64,000 nt of DNA from Propionibacteriaceae bacterium. GTDB lineage: Bacteria; Actinomycetota; Actinomycetes; Propionibacteriales; Propionibacteriaceae. A program made the translations under genes and the position numbers. The stretch is from contig JAUNKV010000008.1 of the NCBI GenBank assembly GCA_030532575.1, positions 48,777-112,776 of the forward strand, given 5' to 3'. Every line of letters begins with the position of its first letter. Positions within the stretch are counted from its first letter, which is position 1. Shown here piece after piece: positions 24,370 through 32,430 of this stretch. The notes under the pieces are model-generated. The model had not been told where the DNA came from. It worked only from the letters and a program-made list of their open reading frames with translations, and searched no databases.

Positions 24370-24500
24370 TCAGAAAGCCCGTCTTCGCTCGATGGGGGGT
24401 GCAAGCGAAGACGGGCTTCATGGTTCCCGGTTTCCCGGGAGAGTCCTCCGCGGCGCAACTCCAGCTTGGGGGGGATTTGGGTCGCCTCCTGCGTTCGGAC
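24370..24500 (-). ncRNA. 6C small RNA
   Basis: The minus strand encodes a short RNA with the two C-rich hairpins that name the actinobacterial 6C family. Hairpin 1: GCGACCCA (24478-24485) pairs with TGGAGTTGC (24455-24463), with one bulge, around a loop holding seven C's (24468-24474). Hairpin 2: AGCGAAGACGGGCTT (24404-24418 on the plus strand) pairs with AAGCCCGTCTTCGCT (24375-24389) around a loop with six C's, and its exit TTTCT makes it a terminator. A small CCCGG/CCGGG hairpin lies between. A TTGCAT-16-TACATT promoter sits just upstream. 6C RNAs act by base-pairing through the C loops with G-rich mRNA sites. Ends are approximate. Confidence 0.85.
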
Positions 24501-24506
24501 ATTCTC

Positions 24507-24534
24507 AATGTATCCCAATGTCCAGCGGATGCAA
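24507..24534 (-). promoter_or_regulatory. promoter of the 6C RNA
   Basis: TTGCAT (24529-24534) and TACATT (24507-24512) on the minus strand, 16 bases apart, in an AT-rich patch (about 24500-24570) unlike the rest of the window. Start of transcription is expected near 24500. GTTAA occurs twice nearby (24552, 24561), possibly a regulator site. Confidence 0.6.
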
Positions 24535-24674
24535 AATAAAACTGCCCAAGAGTTAACCTTGTTAAACGTCTTGCCGCCAAGAGACCTTGCCTGAAAGTTA
24601 TCCGACCCCTTCTTCACCCCCTCCCGGGGGCCTGCCGCAGGACGCCACGAGCGACAGCTGGCATGATTGCCACC

Positions 24675-25256
24675 ATGTCTGATGCCCCGTTGACCGGACT
24701 CGTGGTCCTGCTTGACCCCGCCCCTCTCGACGCCCTCGTCGGTGTCATGGAGGTTCTGGTGCAGGAGGGCGCGGCGACCCTCAGCCTGCCCGCCACCTGC
24801 GAGGAGTTCACGACGATCAGCTCGATGTACGGGGCGCGGGCCCGGATCGGCTGTCACGGCCCAGTGGCGGAGGCACTGCAGCGGCTGGACCACGGCGCGC
24901 AGTTCCTGCTGCCCGACGAACTGGATGCGGCTGCGGCCGTCACGGCCAGGGAGCGGGGCGTGGCCTGCTACGCGACGGCGATGACCCCCACCGAGGTGCG
25001 CACCGCCCTGCTGCTCCCCGTCGATGGCGTGCAGCTGTACCCGGCGGATGTCGTGGGACCGATGATGGCGGAGCGACTGCGCGAGATCGGGCTCGTCCAG
25101 CACGTCATTCCCCGTGGGGGCGTGGCCGCCTACGCTGCGAAGCAGTGGCTGAAGGCCGGCGCCCCGGCGGTGTGCCTGGACCAGCCGCTGCTGGGGGACG
25201 CCCTGACCGGCGGCGATCTCGGGGCGTTGCGCGAGCGCTACCGGAACTTCTGTTGA
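24675..25256 (+). CDS. KDPG/KHG aldolase-fold protein lacking catalytic residues
   Basis: A 193-residue protein that aligns by pattern with the class I KDPG/KHG aldolases (Eda): GVQLYPADVV corresponds to the family's V-K-x-F-P-A Schiff-base site and LSLPAT to the E-V-T-L-R-T strand. The Schiff-base Lys is Gln and the general-acid/base Glu is Leu, so it is unlikely to be an active aldolase of this class; it may bind a sugar phosphate or have another role. The start at ATG 24675 follows CATGAT by seven bases; an ATG at 24663 is possible. Divergent from the 6C RNA. Confidence 0.65.
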   Translation: MSDAPLTGLVVLLDPAPLDALVGVMEVLVQEGAATLSLPATCEEFTTISSMYGARARIGCHGPVAEALQRLDHGAQFLLPDELDAAAAVTARERGVACYATAMTPTEVRTALLLPVDGVQLYPADVVGPMMAERLREIGLVQHVIPRGGVAAYAAKQWLKAGAPAVCLDQPLLGDALTGGDLGALRERYRNFC

Positions 25257-25265
25257 GAGCTTCTG

Positions 25266-26579
25266 TCAAGAGGGTGCGGCACGGCGCGGAACGGAAGGGT
25301 TGCGCACATCCACGGTCTCGCCGTCGTCCATCGGCTGCGGGGTCGGATCGACGACAGCCCGGGCCGCAGCGGCCTCCAGCGGTTCCCGGTAGCTGTGCCT
25401 CGGCATGGCCCGCACGGTGACCGGCGGCGCGAAGGCGGAGGCGGACTCGTCGAGAGGGATCACCTCGGTGGCACCCACGGGCTGCGAGACGTTCGGGTGA
25501 CTCTCCCAGCCCTCGTCACCGTCCAGCAGCTCGGCCTCGGGGTCCTCCGGGTCGCCGATGAAGCTGTCGGTATCGGGCTCGGGACGGCGACGGGGCCGAA
25601 GCGCCATCAGGATCAGCGCCAGGCCGGTGCCGCTGGCCAGGACGATGCCGCCGATGACGGCCCAGGTGACGATGGACGGCGTGCCCTCGGTCCTTGCGGT
25701 CGGCGCGGTGGGCGCGGCGGAGGCCTGGGCCGTGGAGGGGTCGGCCTGGGGGGTGGCGGAGCCAAGGGTCTCGACGGTCTCGGCGGGCTGGGTGACCGCC
25801 TCTTCGCTCTCCGGGGCCGCGGGTGCGGCCGCCTTGACGGTGAGGGCCGCCTCACTGGTGGCGGCCTGGAGCTGCGGACTGCCCGCGAAGGATGCCGTGA
25901 CGGTGTAGTCGCCGGGGGCCAGGTCCATCGGCACCTCGACGAAGGACTCGAAGGTGCCCGTCTCGCTGGTCACCGCAGCCGTGTCGGCCTGCTGCTGCCC
26001 GTTCAGGGCAAAGATGATGGTGCCATTGGCGATGGCGTCGCCACCTGCGGTGGACAGGGTGCCGCTGAGTGCGACGGTGTCCCCCGGCGAGGCCGTGGCC
26101 TTGATCAGATTGATCGTGAGCACGGACTGCTGGGCGTCGCCCAACTTCGCGACCTCGGCCCCGGGGTTCCCGGCGAGACCGAGCTGCTGCTGACCGCCGT
26201 AGTCCACGCGCCTGGCATCAGCACTGGCGGCGAAGGTGCCGTCACCCGCGTAGGAGACATCCACCTGTGGGGTGCCAGTGCGGTACTGGGCAGGCATGGC
26301 GAAGGAGATCTGGAACGAACCGTCGCCCGCAGTGGTACCGCTGCCGACCCGGGCCCCTGCCACGGAGGCCACGACGGGGGCGCCTGGGACGGGGTTGCCG
26401 GAGGAGTCGACCAGCCGCCCCGAGACCTCGACGCTGCCGTCCACCCATGCCGAGACCTCGGCCTCCAGCTGGGTGGCCCGACCATCGGCCCGGGCCACGG
26501 CGGGGGTCATGATGGCGGCGAGAACGGCCAGCAGCAGACCGATCACCAGGCCGCTGACTCGCACGATCTTCTCACTCAT
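25266..26579 (-). CDS. membrane-anchored surface protein with Ig-like domains
   Basis: A 437-residue protein with a signal peptide (MSEKIVRVSGLVIGLLLAVL, then PAVARADG) and two Ig-like/bacterial carboxypeptidase-regulatory-like domains in the first ~250 residues (GRLVDSSGNPVPGAPVVA; ASPGDTVALSGTLSTAGG; GDYTVTASFAGSP). An Ala/Pro/Thr-rich linker leads to a membrane helix (TWAVIGGIVLASGTGLALIL) and a cytoplasmic tail of ~110 residues rich in Asp/Glu/Pro. No LPXTG motif. It probably displays the Ig-like part at the cell surface; binding partner unknown. Divergent from the SH3 protein at 26802. Confidence 0.8.
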   Translation of the reverse strand: MSEKIVRVSGLVIGLLLAVLAAIMTPAVARADGRATQLEAEVSAWVDGSVEVSGRLVDSSGNPVPGAPVVASVAGARVGSGTTAGDGSFQISFAMPAQYRTGTPQVDVSYAGDGTFAASADARRVDYGGQQQLGLAGNPGAEVAKLGDAQQSVLTINLIKATASPGDTVALSGTLSTAGGDAIANGTIIFALNGQQQADTAAVTSETGTFESFVEVPMDLAPGDYTVTASFAGSPQLQAATSEAALTVKAAAPAAPESEEAVTQPAETVETLGSATPQADPSTAQASAAPTAPTARTEGTPSIVTWAVIGGIVLASGTGLALILMALRPRRRPEPDTDSFIGDPEDPEAELLDGDEGWESHPNVSQPVGATEVIPLDESASAFAPPVTVRAMPRHSYREPLEAAAARAVVDPTPQPMDDGETVDVRNPSVPRRAAPS

Positions 26580-26801
26580 CCGGCTTCCTCAACAGACGAT
26601 GACTTCGACAGTTTACCGACTGCATCGCAGCGTGTCACCCGAAAGGCCAGTCTTCCTGAGGACGCGCAGGCCGATTGCAGCCACAGCTCCGGCGAAGAAC
26701 CTTGCCGAGCCATGTTCGACTGATCGAGGGACCCTGCCCGCTTGAGTTTACCCATCACTGGCCCTATCCTGAGAGAAGTTCAGCAAATTCTCAAGTTGTG
26801 A

Positions 26802-27899
26802 ATGAGGGACATGGTCAAGGCAAGAAGGGCAGCCCTGGAGGAGGAAATCCTCGAGGCGACCACCGTTGAAGCGACCCCCCGGCGCGGAGCTGTACCCGCT
26901 GATGAACCAGCGGCAGGAGGCGGGAAGGGGCGCCTCATCACCCGTTTCATCGCTCCCCTGGCACTCACCGGCATCGTGGCGGCCGGAGCAATCACACTCA
27001 ACCGTGAGGGCAACTCCTCCGCCGTCGCCGATCCGGTGCAGCACAGCGCCGACCTCGGCGTGAGCCGGAATCTCCCCCGTGAGGAGATTTCCGCACCGGC
27101 CGAGTCCCCCTCCAGCTCCCCGAGCGCGGTCGATCCGCTGCCCACCATGGAGGCTGCTCCCGCCGAGCCGAGCTCTGCCGAACCGAGCCCCGCCGAGACC
27201 GAGGCACCGGCTCCGGAGCCGACGGCGACCCCGAGCGAGACCACCCCGGCGAAGGCCTCCGCCCCGGAGCCCGCGAAGAGCACCACCGCCAAGCCGTCGA
27301 CACCGGAGCTGGGCAAGGAGTCCGGGACCATGTACACGGTCAAGTCCGTCAACGTCCGCACCGGACCGGGCACGGACTTCGACGTGCGGGTCACCCTCAA
27401 GGGTGGGGCCGAGGTGACCGTCACCGATGTCACCCAGGACGGCTGGCAGCAGATCGTCCACAAGAAGTCCGCGGGCTGGGTGAAGGCCGATCTGTTGGCC
27501 GCCGAGAAGCCGGAGGAAACCACCCCGGCCCCCAGCTCCGGGGGCTCCTGCGAGTCCTCCTCGGCCAAGGGCATCGAATCGGGCCTGACCTCCCGGACGG
27601 TCAGCGTGCTACGTGCGGTCTGCGCGGCCTTCCCCGAGGTCAAGTCCTACGGCGGCTACCGCCGTGACAGCGGCTACCACGGTCAGGGCCGGGCCATCGA
27701 CGTGATGGTCTCCGGTGAGCGCGGCTGGGTGATCGCCAAGTGGCTGCGTGAGAACGCGAAGAGCCTCGGTGTGATCGAGGTGATCTACCAGCAGAAGATC
27801 TGGACCACGCAGCGCAGTTCCGAGGGCTGGCGTGGGATGTCGGACCGCGGCTCGGCAACGGCCAACCACTACGACCACGTGCACATCAGCGTGGGCTGA
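26802..27899 (+). CDS. anchored cell-wall protein with SH3b and M15-like C-terminal domain
   Basis: A 365-residue protein. A short cytoplasmic tail precedes one membrane helix (about 47-65, FIAPLALTGIVAAGAI). A long Pro/Ala/Glu/Ser linker crosses the wall, then an SH3b domain (about 172-232, YTVKSVNVRTGPGTDFDVRV) and a C-terminal domain with GGYRRDSGYHGQGRAIDVMV and a final NHYDHVHISVG. His, Asp and the terminal H-x-H resemble the zinc site of M15/D-Ala-D-Ala-peptidase-like folds, which suggests peptidoglycan binding or hydrolysis. An in-frame ATG at 26811, after GAGGG, is an alternative start. Its 3' end is duplicated downstream. Confidence 0.8.
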   Translation: MRDMVKARRAALEEEILEATTVEATPRRGAVPADEPAAGGGKGRLITRFIAPLALTGIVAAGAITLNREGNSSAVADPVQHSADLGVSRNLPREEISAPAESPSSSPSAVDPLPTMEAAPAEPSSAEPSPAETEAPAPEPTATPSETTPAKASAPEPAKSTTAKPSTPELGKESGTMYTVKSVNVRTGPGTDFDVRVTLKGGAEVTVTDVTQDGWQQIVHKKSAGWVKADLLAAEKPEETTPAPSSGGSCESSSAKGIESGLTSRTVSVLRAVCAAFPEVKSYGGYRRDSGYHGQGRAIDVMVSGERGWVIAKWLRENAKSLGVIEVIYQQKIWTTQRSSEGWRGMSDRGSATANHYDHVHISVG

Positions 27900-27993
27900 C
27901 CGCGTCAGCGGGCAGAGCACGCTGATCCCCCCATGTCCTTGATCCAACACAGCGTGGGCTGACCGCGCCAGCGGGCAGACCGCGCTGATCCCC
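27887..27993 (+). repeat. tandem duplication of a gene's 3' end
   Basis: A 44-base segment that contains the stop codon of the SH3b protein gene (27887-27930) is repeated at 27950-27993, 63 bases apart, with three or so differences. Each copy can fold (CAGCGTG/CACGCTG outside, GCTGAC/GTCAGC inside in the first copy). The remainder of the 27900-28274 gap holds the two inverted repeats below and no gene. Confidence 0.8.
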
Positions 27994-28006
27994 GGATTCT
28001 CACCTT

Positions 28007-28050
28007 CGGTGGTCGTGAGTTGACGGTTTTCCGTCGGTTCACGACCACCG
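28007..28050. terminator. strong hairpin in the gap before pgi
   Basis: CGGTGGTCGTGA (28007-28018) pairs with TCACGACCACCG (28039-28050), with an inner GACGG-TTTT-CCGTC stem. It could end transcripts from the SH3b gene. A related but weaker fold (CTGACGGTTTTTGTCGGAGTCAG) follows at about 28070-28092. Confidence 0.55.
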
Positions 28051-28099
28051 TTGGCATCTCCACCGGGGTCTGACGGTTTTTGTCGGAGTCAGGTCACAG

Positions 28100-28261
28100 G
28101 AGGGTGCGCGGTGAGGGTGGAATCTACTGCGGTCGCCCTGGTGACCCCCTGGCAGCGTTGAACTCCTCGAACGCACCCCCAGTGCGATCTTCGTCGTACT
28201 ACCTTGCCAGGGGGCCACCATGACGATCCTCGCGACGACCCCACCCTCACCGCGCACCCTC
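28100..28261. repeat. 162-base nested inverted repeat upstream of pgi
   Basis: The outer arms are a perfect 21-base inverted repeat: 28100-28120 (starting GAGGGTGCGCGG) and 28241-28261. Inside, GGTCG/CGACC, TGGTG/CACCA and CCCCCTGGCA/TGCCAGGGGG pair in register, and GCGTT/AACGC closes a small central hairpin. The whole could extrude as a cruciform or fold as one long RNA stem. It encodes no convincing protein. It ends at the pgi -10 box. It may be a miniature inverted-repeat element or a structured RNA. Confidence 0.75.
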
Positions 28262-28267
28262 TAGGCT
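28262..28267 (+). promoter_or_regulatory. -10 box for pgi
   Basis: TAGGCT immediately after the 162-base inverted repeat, seven bases before the ATG at 28275. Confidence 0.5.
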
Positions 28268-28274
28268 TGGAGTC

Positions 28275-29948
28275 ATGACAAAGCCGGTTGATGCCACCAC
28301 CACTCCCGCCTGGGAGCAGCTCGACGACCTCGCGGACCACACGGAGCTGGATCTCCGCTCCGCCTTCGCCACGGACCCGGATCGCGCGCAGCGCCACACC
28401 CACACCGTCGGGGACCTGCGCGTGGACCTGTCGAAGAATCTCATCGACGACGACGTGCTGGCTGCACTGCTGCGGCTGGCGGAGCAGACCGATGTCGCGG
28501 GCCGTCGCGATGCGATGTTCGCAGGCAAGCACATCAACGTCACCGAGGACCGCGCGGTACTGCACACCGCGCTGCGGCTGCCCCGCGACGCCGAGCTGAC
28601 GGTTGACGGCCAGGACGTGGTGGCCGATGTGCACGAGGTTCTGGATGCGATGTACGCCTTCGCCGAGAAGGTGCGCTCCGGCCAGTGGGTCGGAGTGACG
28701 GGCAAACGTATCGAGACGGTGGTCAACATCGGTATCGGTGGCTCCGATCTCGGCCCGGTGATGGTCTACGAGGCGCTGCTGCCCTACAAGCAGCCGGGAC
28801 TGGAGTGCCGTTTCATCTCGAACATCGACCCCACCGATGTGGCGGTGAAGACCGCTGACCTGGATCCGGAGACCACGCTGTTCATCGTCGCGTCGAAGAC
28901 CTTCACCACCCTGGAGACCCTGACCAACGCCCGAATGGCCCGGGCCTGGCTGCTGGATGCGCTGGTGGCGAAGGGAGTTCTCGTCGACACCGAGGCGGCC
29001 CGTGCCGAGGCCGTCGCCAAGCATTTCGTCGCGGTCTCGACGGCGCTGGACAAGGTGGCGGAGTTCGGCATCGACCCGGCCAACGCCTTCGGCTTCTGGA
29101 ACTGGGTTGGTGGGCGCTACTCCGTCGGTTCGGCCGTGGGACTGCCCATCGCCATCGCCATCGGACCGGACGGGTTCCGGGACTTCCTGGCCGGGTTCCA
29201 CACGGTGGACCAGCATTTCCTGACCGCCGAACCGTCGAAGAACGTGCCGCTGCTGATGGGGCTGATCAACATCTGGTACGTCAACTTCCTCGGTGCCACC
29301 TCGCACGCCGTGCTGCCCTATGCGCAGTACCTGCACCGGTTCGCCGCCTACCTGCAACAGCTCACGATGGAGTCCAACGGCAAGTCGGTGCGTTGGGACG
29401 GCACCCCCGTGACCTGCGAGACCGGGGAGGTGTTCTGGGGCGAGCCCGGCACCAACGGTCAGCACGCCTTCTACCAGCTGATCCACCAGGGCACCCAGCT
29501 GATCCCGGCGGATTTCATCGCGGTGGTGAACCCGGCCCATCCCGTCCGTGACGGCGAGGTGGACGTCCACGGCATGTTCCTGGCCAACTTCTTCGCCCAG
29601 ACTGCTGCCCTGGCGTTCGGCAAGACCGAGGAGGAGGTGCGCGCCGAGGGTACCCCGGAGGAGATCGTCCCGGCCCGGGTGTTCTCCGGGAACCGCCCCA
29701 CAACCTCGATCCTGGCTCCTGCTCTGACGCCATCGGTGGTGGGCCAGCTCATCGCCCTGTACGAGCACATCACCTTCGTGCAGGGGATCGTGTGGGGCAT
29801 CGACAGCTTCGACCAGTGGGGGGTGGAGCTGGGCAAGAAGCTCGCCCTGGAGATCGCCCCTGCCATCTTCGGCGACGACGCAGCGCTCGCCCGGCAGGAC
29901 TCCTCCACCCGCGCGCTGGTCAGCTGGTACCGGGAGCAGCGCCGCTGA
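28275..29948 (+). CDS. pgi: glucose-6-phosphate isomerase
   Basis: A 557-residue cytoplasmic enzyme interconverting glucose-6-phosphate and fructose-6-phosphate. The family signatures are clear: [50 protein letters not shown] (catalytic Glu region follows) and the C-terminal [13 protein letters not shown] with the catalytic Lys. Full length and uninterrupted. The mRNA is probably leaderless from the TAGGCT box. The gene stands alone, with the DUF218 gene 40 bases downstream having its own promoter-like box. Confidence 0.97.
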   Translation: MTKPVDATTTPAWEQLDDLADHTELDLRSAFATDPDRAQRHTHTVGDLRVDLSKNLIDDDVLAALLRLAEQTDVAGRRDAMFAGKHINVTEDRAVLHTALRLPRDAELTVDGQDVVADVHEVLDAMYAFAEKVRSGQWVGVTGKRIETVVNIGIGGSDLGPVMVYEALLPYKQPGLECRFISNIDPTDVAVKTADLDPETTLFIVASKTFTTLETLTNARMARAWLLDALVAKGVLVDTEAARAEAVAKHFVAVSTALDKVAEFGIDPANAFGFWNWVGGRYSVGSAVGLPIAIAIGPDGFRDFLAGFHTVDQHFLTAEPSKNVPLLMGLINIWYVNFLGATSHAVLPYAQYLHRFAAYLQQLTMESNGKSVRWDGTPVTCETGEVFWGEPGTNGQHAFYQLIHQGTQLIPADFIAVVNPAHPVRDGEVDVHGMFLANFFAQTAALAFGKTEEEVRAEGTPEEIVPARVFSGNRPTTSILAPALTPSVVGQLIALYEHITFVQGIVWGIDSFDQWGVELGKKLALEIAPAIFGDDAALARQDSSTRALVSWYREQRR

Positions 29949-29976
29949 GGCTGGGCGCGGACCGGACCCAAGGGGG

Positions 29977-29982
29977 TACGGT
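29977..29982 (+). promoter_or_regulatory. -10 box for gene at 29989
   Basis: TACGGT, six bases before the ATG at 29989. Confidence 0.4.
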
Positions 29983-29988
29983 GGAGCC

Positions 29989-30657
29989 ATGAGTGAGAAA
30001 CCGCCGCGCCGTCGTCGTTTGGAGATCGCGGTCGCGGCGGCCTCGCTGGCCCTGCTCGGCCCCATCCTGGTCGGGGTGGCGCACGCCGCATGGTCCTCGT
30101 CGGGCCGGGTGTACGGGGCGGGCGACGACGTGCCTGCGCGGGATGTGCTGCTGGTGCTCGGGGCCCACGCCCACCCGGGGCGACCCTCGAGGTTCCTGCA
30201 GGCCCGGCTGGACCTGGCCGTGGAGCTGTTCAACTCGGGCAAGGGCCGGGCCATCATCGTGAGCGGGGCCAACACCAAGGCCAGCAATCACGAGACCCAG
30301 GTGATGGAGGACTATCTCGTCTCGCGTGGCATCCCCCGCTCGAAGATCGTGCAGGACGGCGCGGGTTTCGACACCTACGACTCCTGCATCCGCGCCCGGG
30401 ACGTCTACGGGGTGCGTGAGCTGACCCTGGTCTCGCAGATGTACCACGTGCAGCGGGCGGTCGCGACCTGCAGGGCACTCGGGGTGGATGCCATCGCCGT
30501 CGGGGATGTCACGGCCAGGCAGTGGGCGGCCACCCACCTCAAGGGGGAGCTGCGCGAGTACCTGGCGGTGGTGAAGATGGAGCTCGACCTGCTGCGGGGA
30601 GCCAAGGCCACCCATTCGGACCCGACGGATGCGGTCCAGGTCGCGCTGAACTCCTGA
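29989..30657 (+). CDS. YdcF/SanA-family DUF218 protein
   Basis: A 222-residue membrane-anchored DUF218 protein: an N-terminal helix (about 15-35, VAAASLALLGPILVGVAHA) followed by the extracytoplasmic domain (VLLVLGAHAHPGRPSRFLQA; IIVSGANTKASNHETQVMED; GFDTYDSCIRARDV; LVSQMYHVQRAV). Relatives such as SanA and ElyC affect envelope integrity and vancomycin exclusion; the reaction is unknown. It is convergent with the minus-strand run that begins at 30735. Confidence 0.85.
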   Translation: MSEKPPRRRRLEIAVAAASLALLGPILVGVAHAAWSSSGRVYGAGDDVPARDVLLVLGAHAHPGRPSRFLQARLDLAVELFNSGKGRAIIVSGANTKASNHETQVMEDYLVSRGIPRSKIVQDGAGFDTYDSCIRARDVYGVRELTLVSQMYHVQRAVATCRALGVDAIAVGDVTARQWAATHLKGELREYLAVVKMELDLLRGAKATHSDPTDAVQVALNS

Positions 30658-30734
30658 GGGTTGCTTGCGCGACGTGCTGATGTCACCGCCGCCAGACCAG
30701 AGAGGCGGCAGCCTGGGGCGGTTCGGACGGGCTG

Positions 30735-31268
30735 CTACAGCAGCCGGTCCATGCCGGAGGCGTCCAGCCGGACCCGGCCCAGGGAGCGGGCACCGACCGC
30801 CGAGTCGATGGCGGCCGCAGTCGCGTCGAGGAAGCTGACCGGAACCGCAGCCACCGGGCTGCCCCCAACCTCCATCACCAGCTTCGGACCAGCCCCGAAC
30901 GAGCTCCCGGTGATCCGCAGCGCCGAGATCTCCGCCCACGTGGCCCTGGCACTGACGGGCTGCACGAACTCCAGCCCCTCCGGGTCGATGTAGAGCGCCA
31001 CCCCCTGGCCGATCGAGGCCAGGTCCCGCTTCGCCCGCTGCAGCAGCACCACGTTCACCGTGATCCAGAACACCGAGCTCAGCCCCCACAGCCCAGCCGT
31101 CACCAGCAGCAGCCACGGCTCCCACCTCATCACCAGCCAGGCCACGACCAGCACCAGCGCCAGCAGCGCCGTGATGATGATCTGGTAGCGCAGCCGACCC
31201 CGTTGCTGCGCCACCCGGGTGGCGGTGGGCAGGGGGGTCAGTTCGACGGCGAATCGCTCAGGGCTCAT
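30735..31268 (-). CDS. small membrane protein, last gene of the minus-strand run
   Basis: A 177-residue protein with two hydrophobic helices (about 28-45, IIITALLALVLVVAWLV, and 52-74) and a soluble C-terminal half (IDPEGLEFVQPVSARATWAE) that resembles bacterial PH-like/YcxB-type domains following a membrane hairpin. Function unknown. The start at ATG 31268 overlaps the TrmH-type gene's stop by 4 bases; the minus-strand TACCAT at 31276-31281, seven bases upstream, may provide an additional internal promoter. Confidence 0.7.
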   Translation of the reverse strand: MSPERFAVELTPLPTATRVAQQRGRLRYQIIITALLALVLVVAWLVMRWEPWLLLVTAGLWGLSSVFWITVNVVLLQRAKRDLASIGQGVALYIDPEGLEFVQPVSARATWAEISALRITGSSFGAGPKLVMEVGGSPVAAVPVSFLDATAAAIDSAVGARSLGRVRLDASGMDRLL

Positions 31269-31894
31269 GACACGAATGGTAGAGGGTGCTGCAGCGACCA
31301 GTGGTACATCGCGATGGCAGCCGCCGCCCCGGCGTTGAGGGAACGGGTGGAGCCCCGCTGCGTGATGGCCACCAGCGACGCACAACTGTCCACCATCTCC
31401 CCCGTCAACCCTGGCCCCTCGGAACCGAAGACCAGGCAGCAGCACTCCGGCAGCTGCGTGGTCTCCAGGGGCACCGCCCCGGGCAGGTTGTCCACCCCCA
31501 CCAGGGTGATGCCCCGCTGCCCCATCCAGTCCCGCAGCCCCTGTTCGTCGGCGTGGTGGTGGACGCTGAGGTAGCGGTCGGTGACCATCGCCCCGCGTCG
31601 ATTCCAGCGCCGTCGCCCCACGATGTGCACCCCGGCCACGTTGAAGGCATTCGCGGTGCGCACGATGGAGCCGATGTTGAAGTCGTGCTCCCAGTTCTGG
31701 ATCGCGACGTGCAGGCCCGAGCGGGACCGGTCCAGGTCCGCCACGATGGCCTCCAGCCGCCAGTACCGGTATCGGTCGATGACGTTGCGCCGATCCCCCT
31801 CGGCCAGCAGCTCCGGGTCCAGGCGGGGATCATCCGGCCAGGGCTGCGGATGCGGGCCGACCCCGACGGTGGGGGCGGTCGGGTCGGTGCTCAC
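31265..31894 (-). CDS. TrmH/SpoU-family RNA 2'-O-methyltransferase
   Basis: A 209-residue SPOUT methyltransferase. The three family motifs are present: motif 1 with catalytic Arg (NIGSIVRTANAF), motif 2 (LVFGSEGPGL) and motif 3 (STRSLNAGAAAAIAMYHW), which forms the trefoil knot that binds SAM. It methylates a ribose in tRNA or rRNA; the target nucleoside is not evident. GTG start at 31894 overlaps the pyrE stop by 4 bases, so the two are translationally coupled. Confidence 0.9.
   Translation of the reverse strand: MSTDPTAPTVGVGPHPQPWPDDPRLDPELLAEGDRRNVIDRYRYWRLEAIVADLDRSRSGLHVAIQNWEHDFNIGSIVRTANAFNVAGVHIVGRRRWNRRGAMVTDRYLSVHHHADEQGLRDWMGQRGITLVGVDNLPGAVPLETTQLPECCCLVFGSEGPGLTGEMVDSCASLVAITQRGSTRSLNAGAAAAIAMYHWSLQHPLPFVS
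31276..31281 (-). promoter_or_regulatory. possible internal -10 box
   Basis: TACCAT on the minus strand, seven bases before ATG 31268, inside the TrmH-type gene's 3' end. Confidence 0.3.
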
Positions 31895-32430
31895 AGCCCG
31901 AGATCGGCCAGGCCGAGGGCGTACCGGTACTCCAGGCCTGCCTCGGCCACCTTCTCGGCGGCCCCCGTCGCCCGATCCACCACCACGGCCACTGCCACGA
32001 CCTCACCCCCGGCCTCACGCACGGCATCGACGGCGGTCAGGGCCGATCCCCCCGTCGTGGAGGTGTCCTCCACCACCAGCACCCGCCTTCCCGCCACATC
32101 CGTGCCCTCGATGCGACGCTGCAGGCCGTGTGCCTTCGCCTCCTTGCGCACCACGAAGGCATCCAACCTGCCCCCCGCAGCCGCCCGGGCGTGCATCATC
32201 GCCGCGGCCACCGGGTCCGCGCCCAGGGTCAGCCCACCCACGGCATCGAAGTCCAGGTCCGCGACGAGGTCATTCATCACCCGCCCCAGCACCGGGGAGG
32301 CCGCACCGTCGAGGGTGACGCGCCGCATGTCCACGTAGTACTCAGCCTCCTTGCCGGAGGCGAGTCTCACCCGCCCCCACACCACAGCCAGATCCTTGAC
32401 GGCCTGGATCAGGGTCTGCCGATCATTCAT
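31891..32430 (-). CDS. pyrE: orotate phosphoribosyltransferase
   Basis: A 179-residue type I phosphoribosyltransferase for pyrimidine synthesis (orotate + PRPP to OMP). The PRPP loop is VLVVEDTSTTGGSAL and the flexible catalytic loop contains RKEAKAHGLQRRIEG. Start ATG 32430 follows AAGGAG and overlaps the stop of the sortase-like gene by 4 bases. Other pyr genes are not in the window, so it is separated from the usual cluster and carried in the surface-protein transcript. Confidence 0.93.
   Translation of the reverse strand: MNDRQTLIQAVKDLAVVWGRVRLASGKEAEYYVDMRRVTLDGAASPVLGRVMNDLVADLDFDAVGGLTLGADPVAAAMMHARAAAGGRLDAFVVRKEAKAHGLQRRIEGTDVAGRRVLVVEDTSTTGGSALTAVDAVREAGGEVVAVAVVVDRATGAAEKVAEAGLEYRYALGLADLGL

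Noticed and set aside
24344..24580. 78-codon minus-strand frame over the 6C region
   Set aside because: It overlaps the structured RNA and its promoter, has no ribosome-binding site and no recognisable protein pattern.
26580..26801. Possible c-di-AMP (ydaO-type) riboswitch before the SH3b/M15-like gene
   Set aside because: Such genes in Actinobacteria often carry one, but the conserved core sequences were not found in this gap.
28039..28257. 72-codon frame inside the 162-base inverted repeat
   Set aside because: Composition follows the palindrome and no start signal or domain is visible; the structure explains the sequence better.
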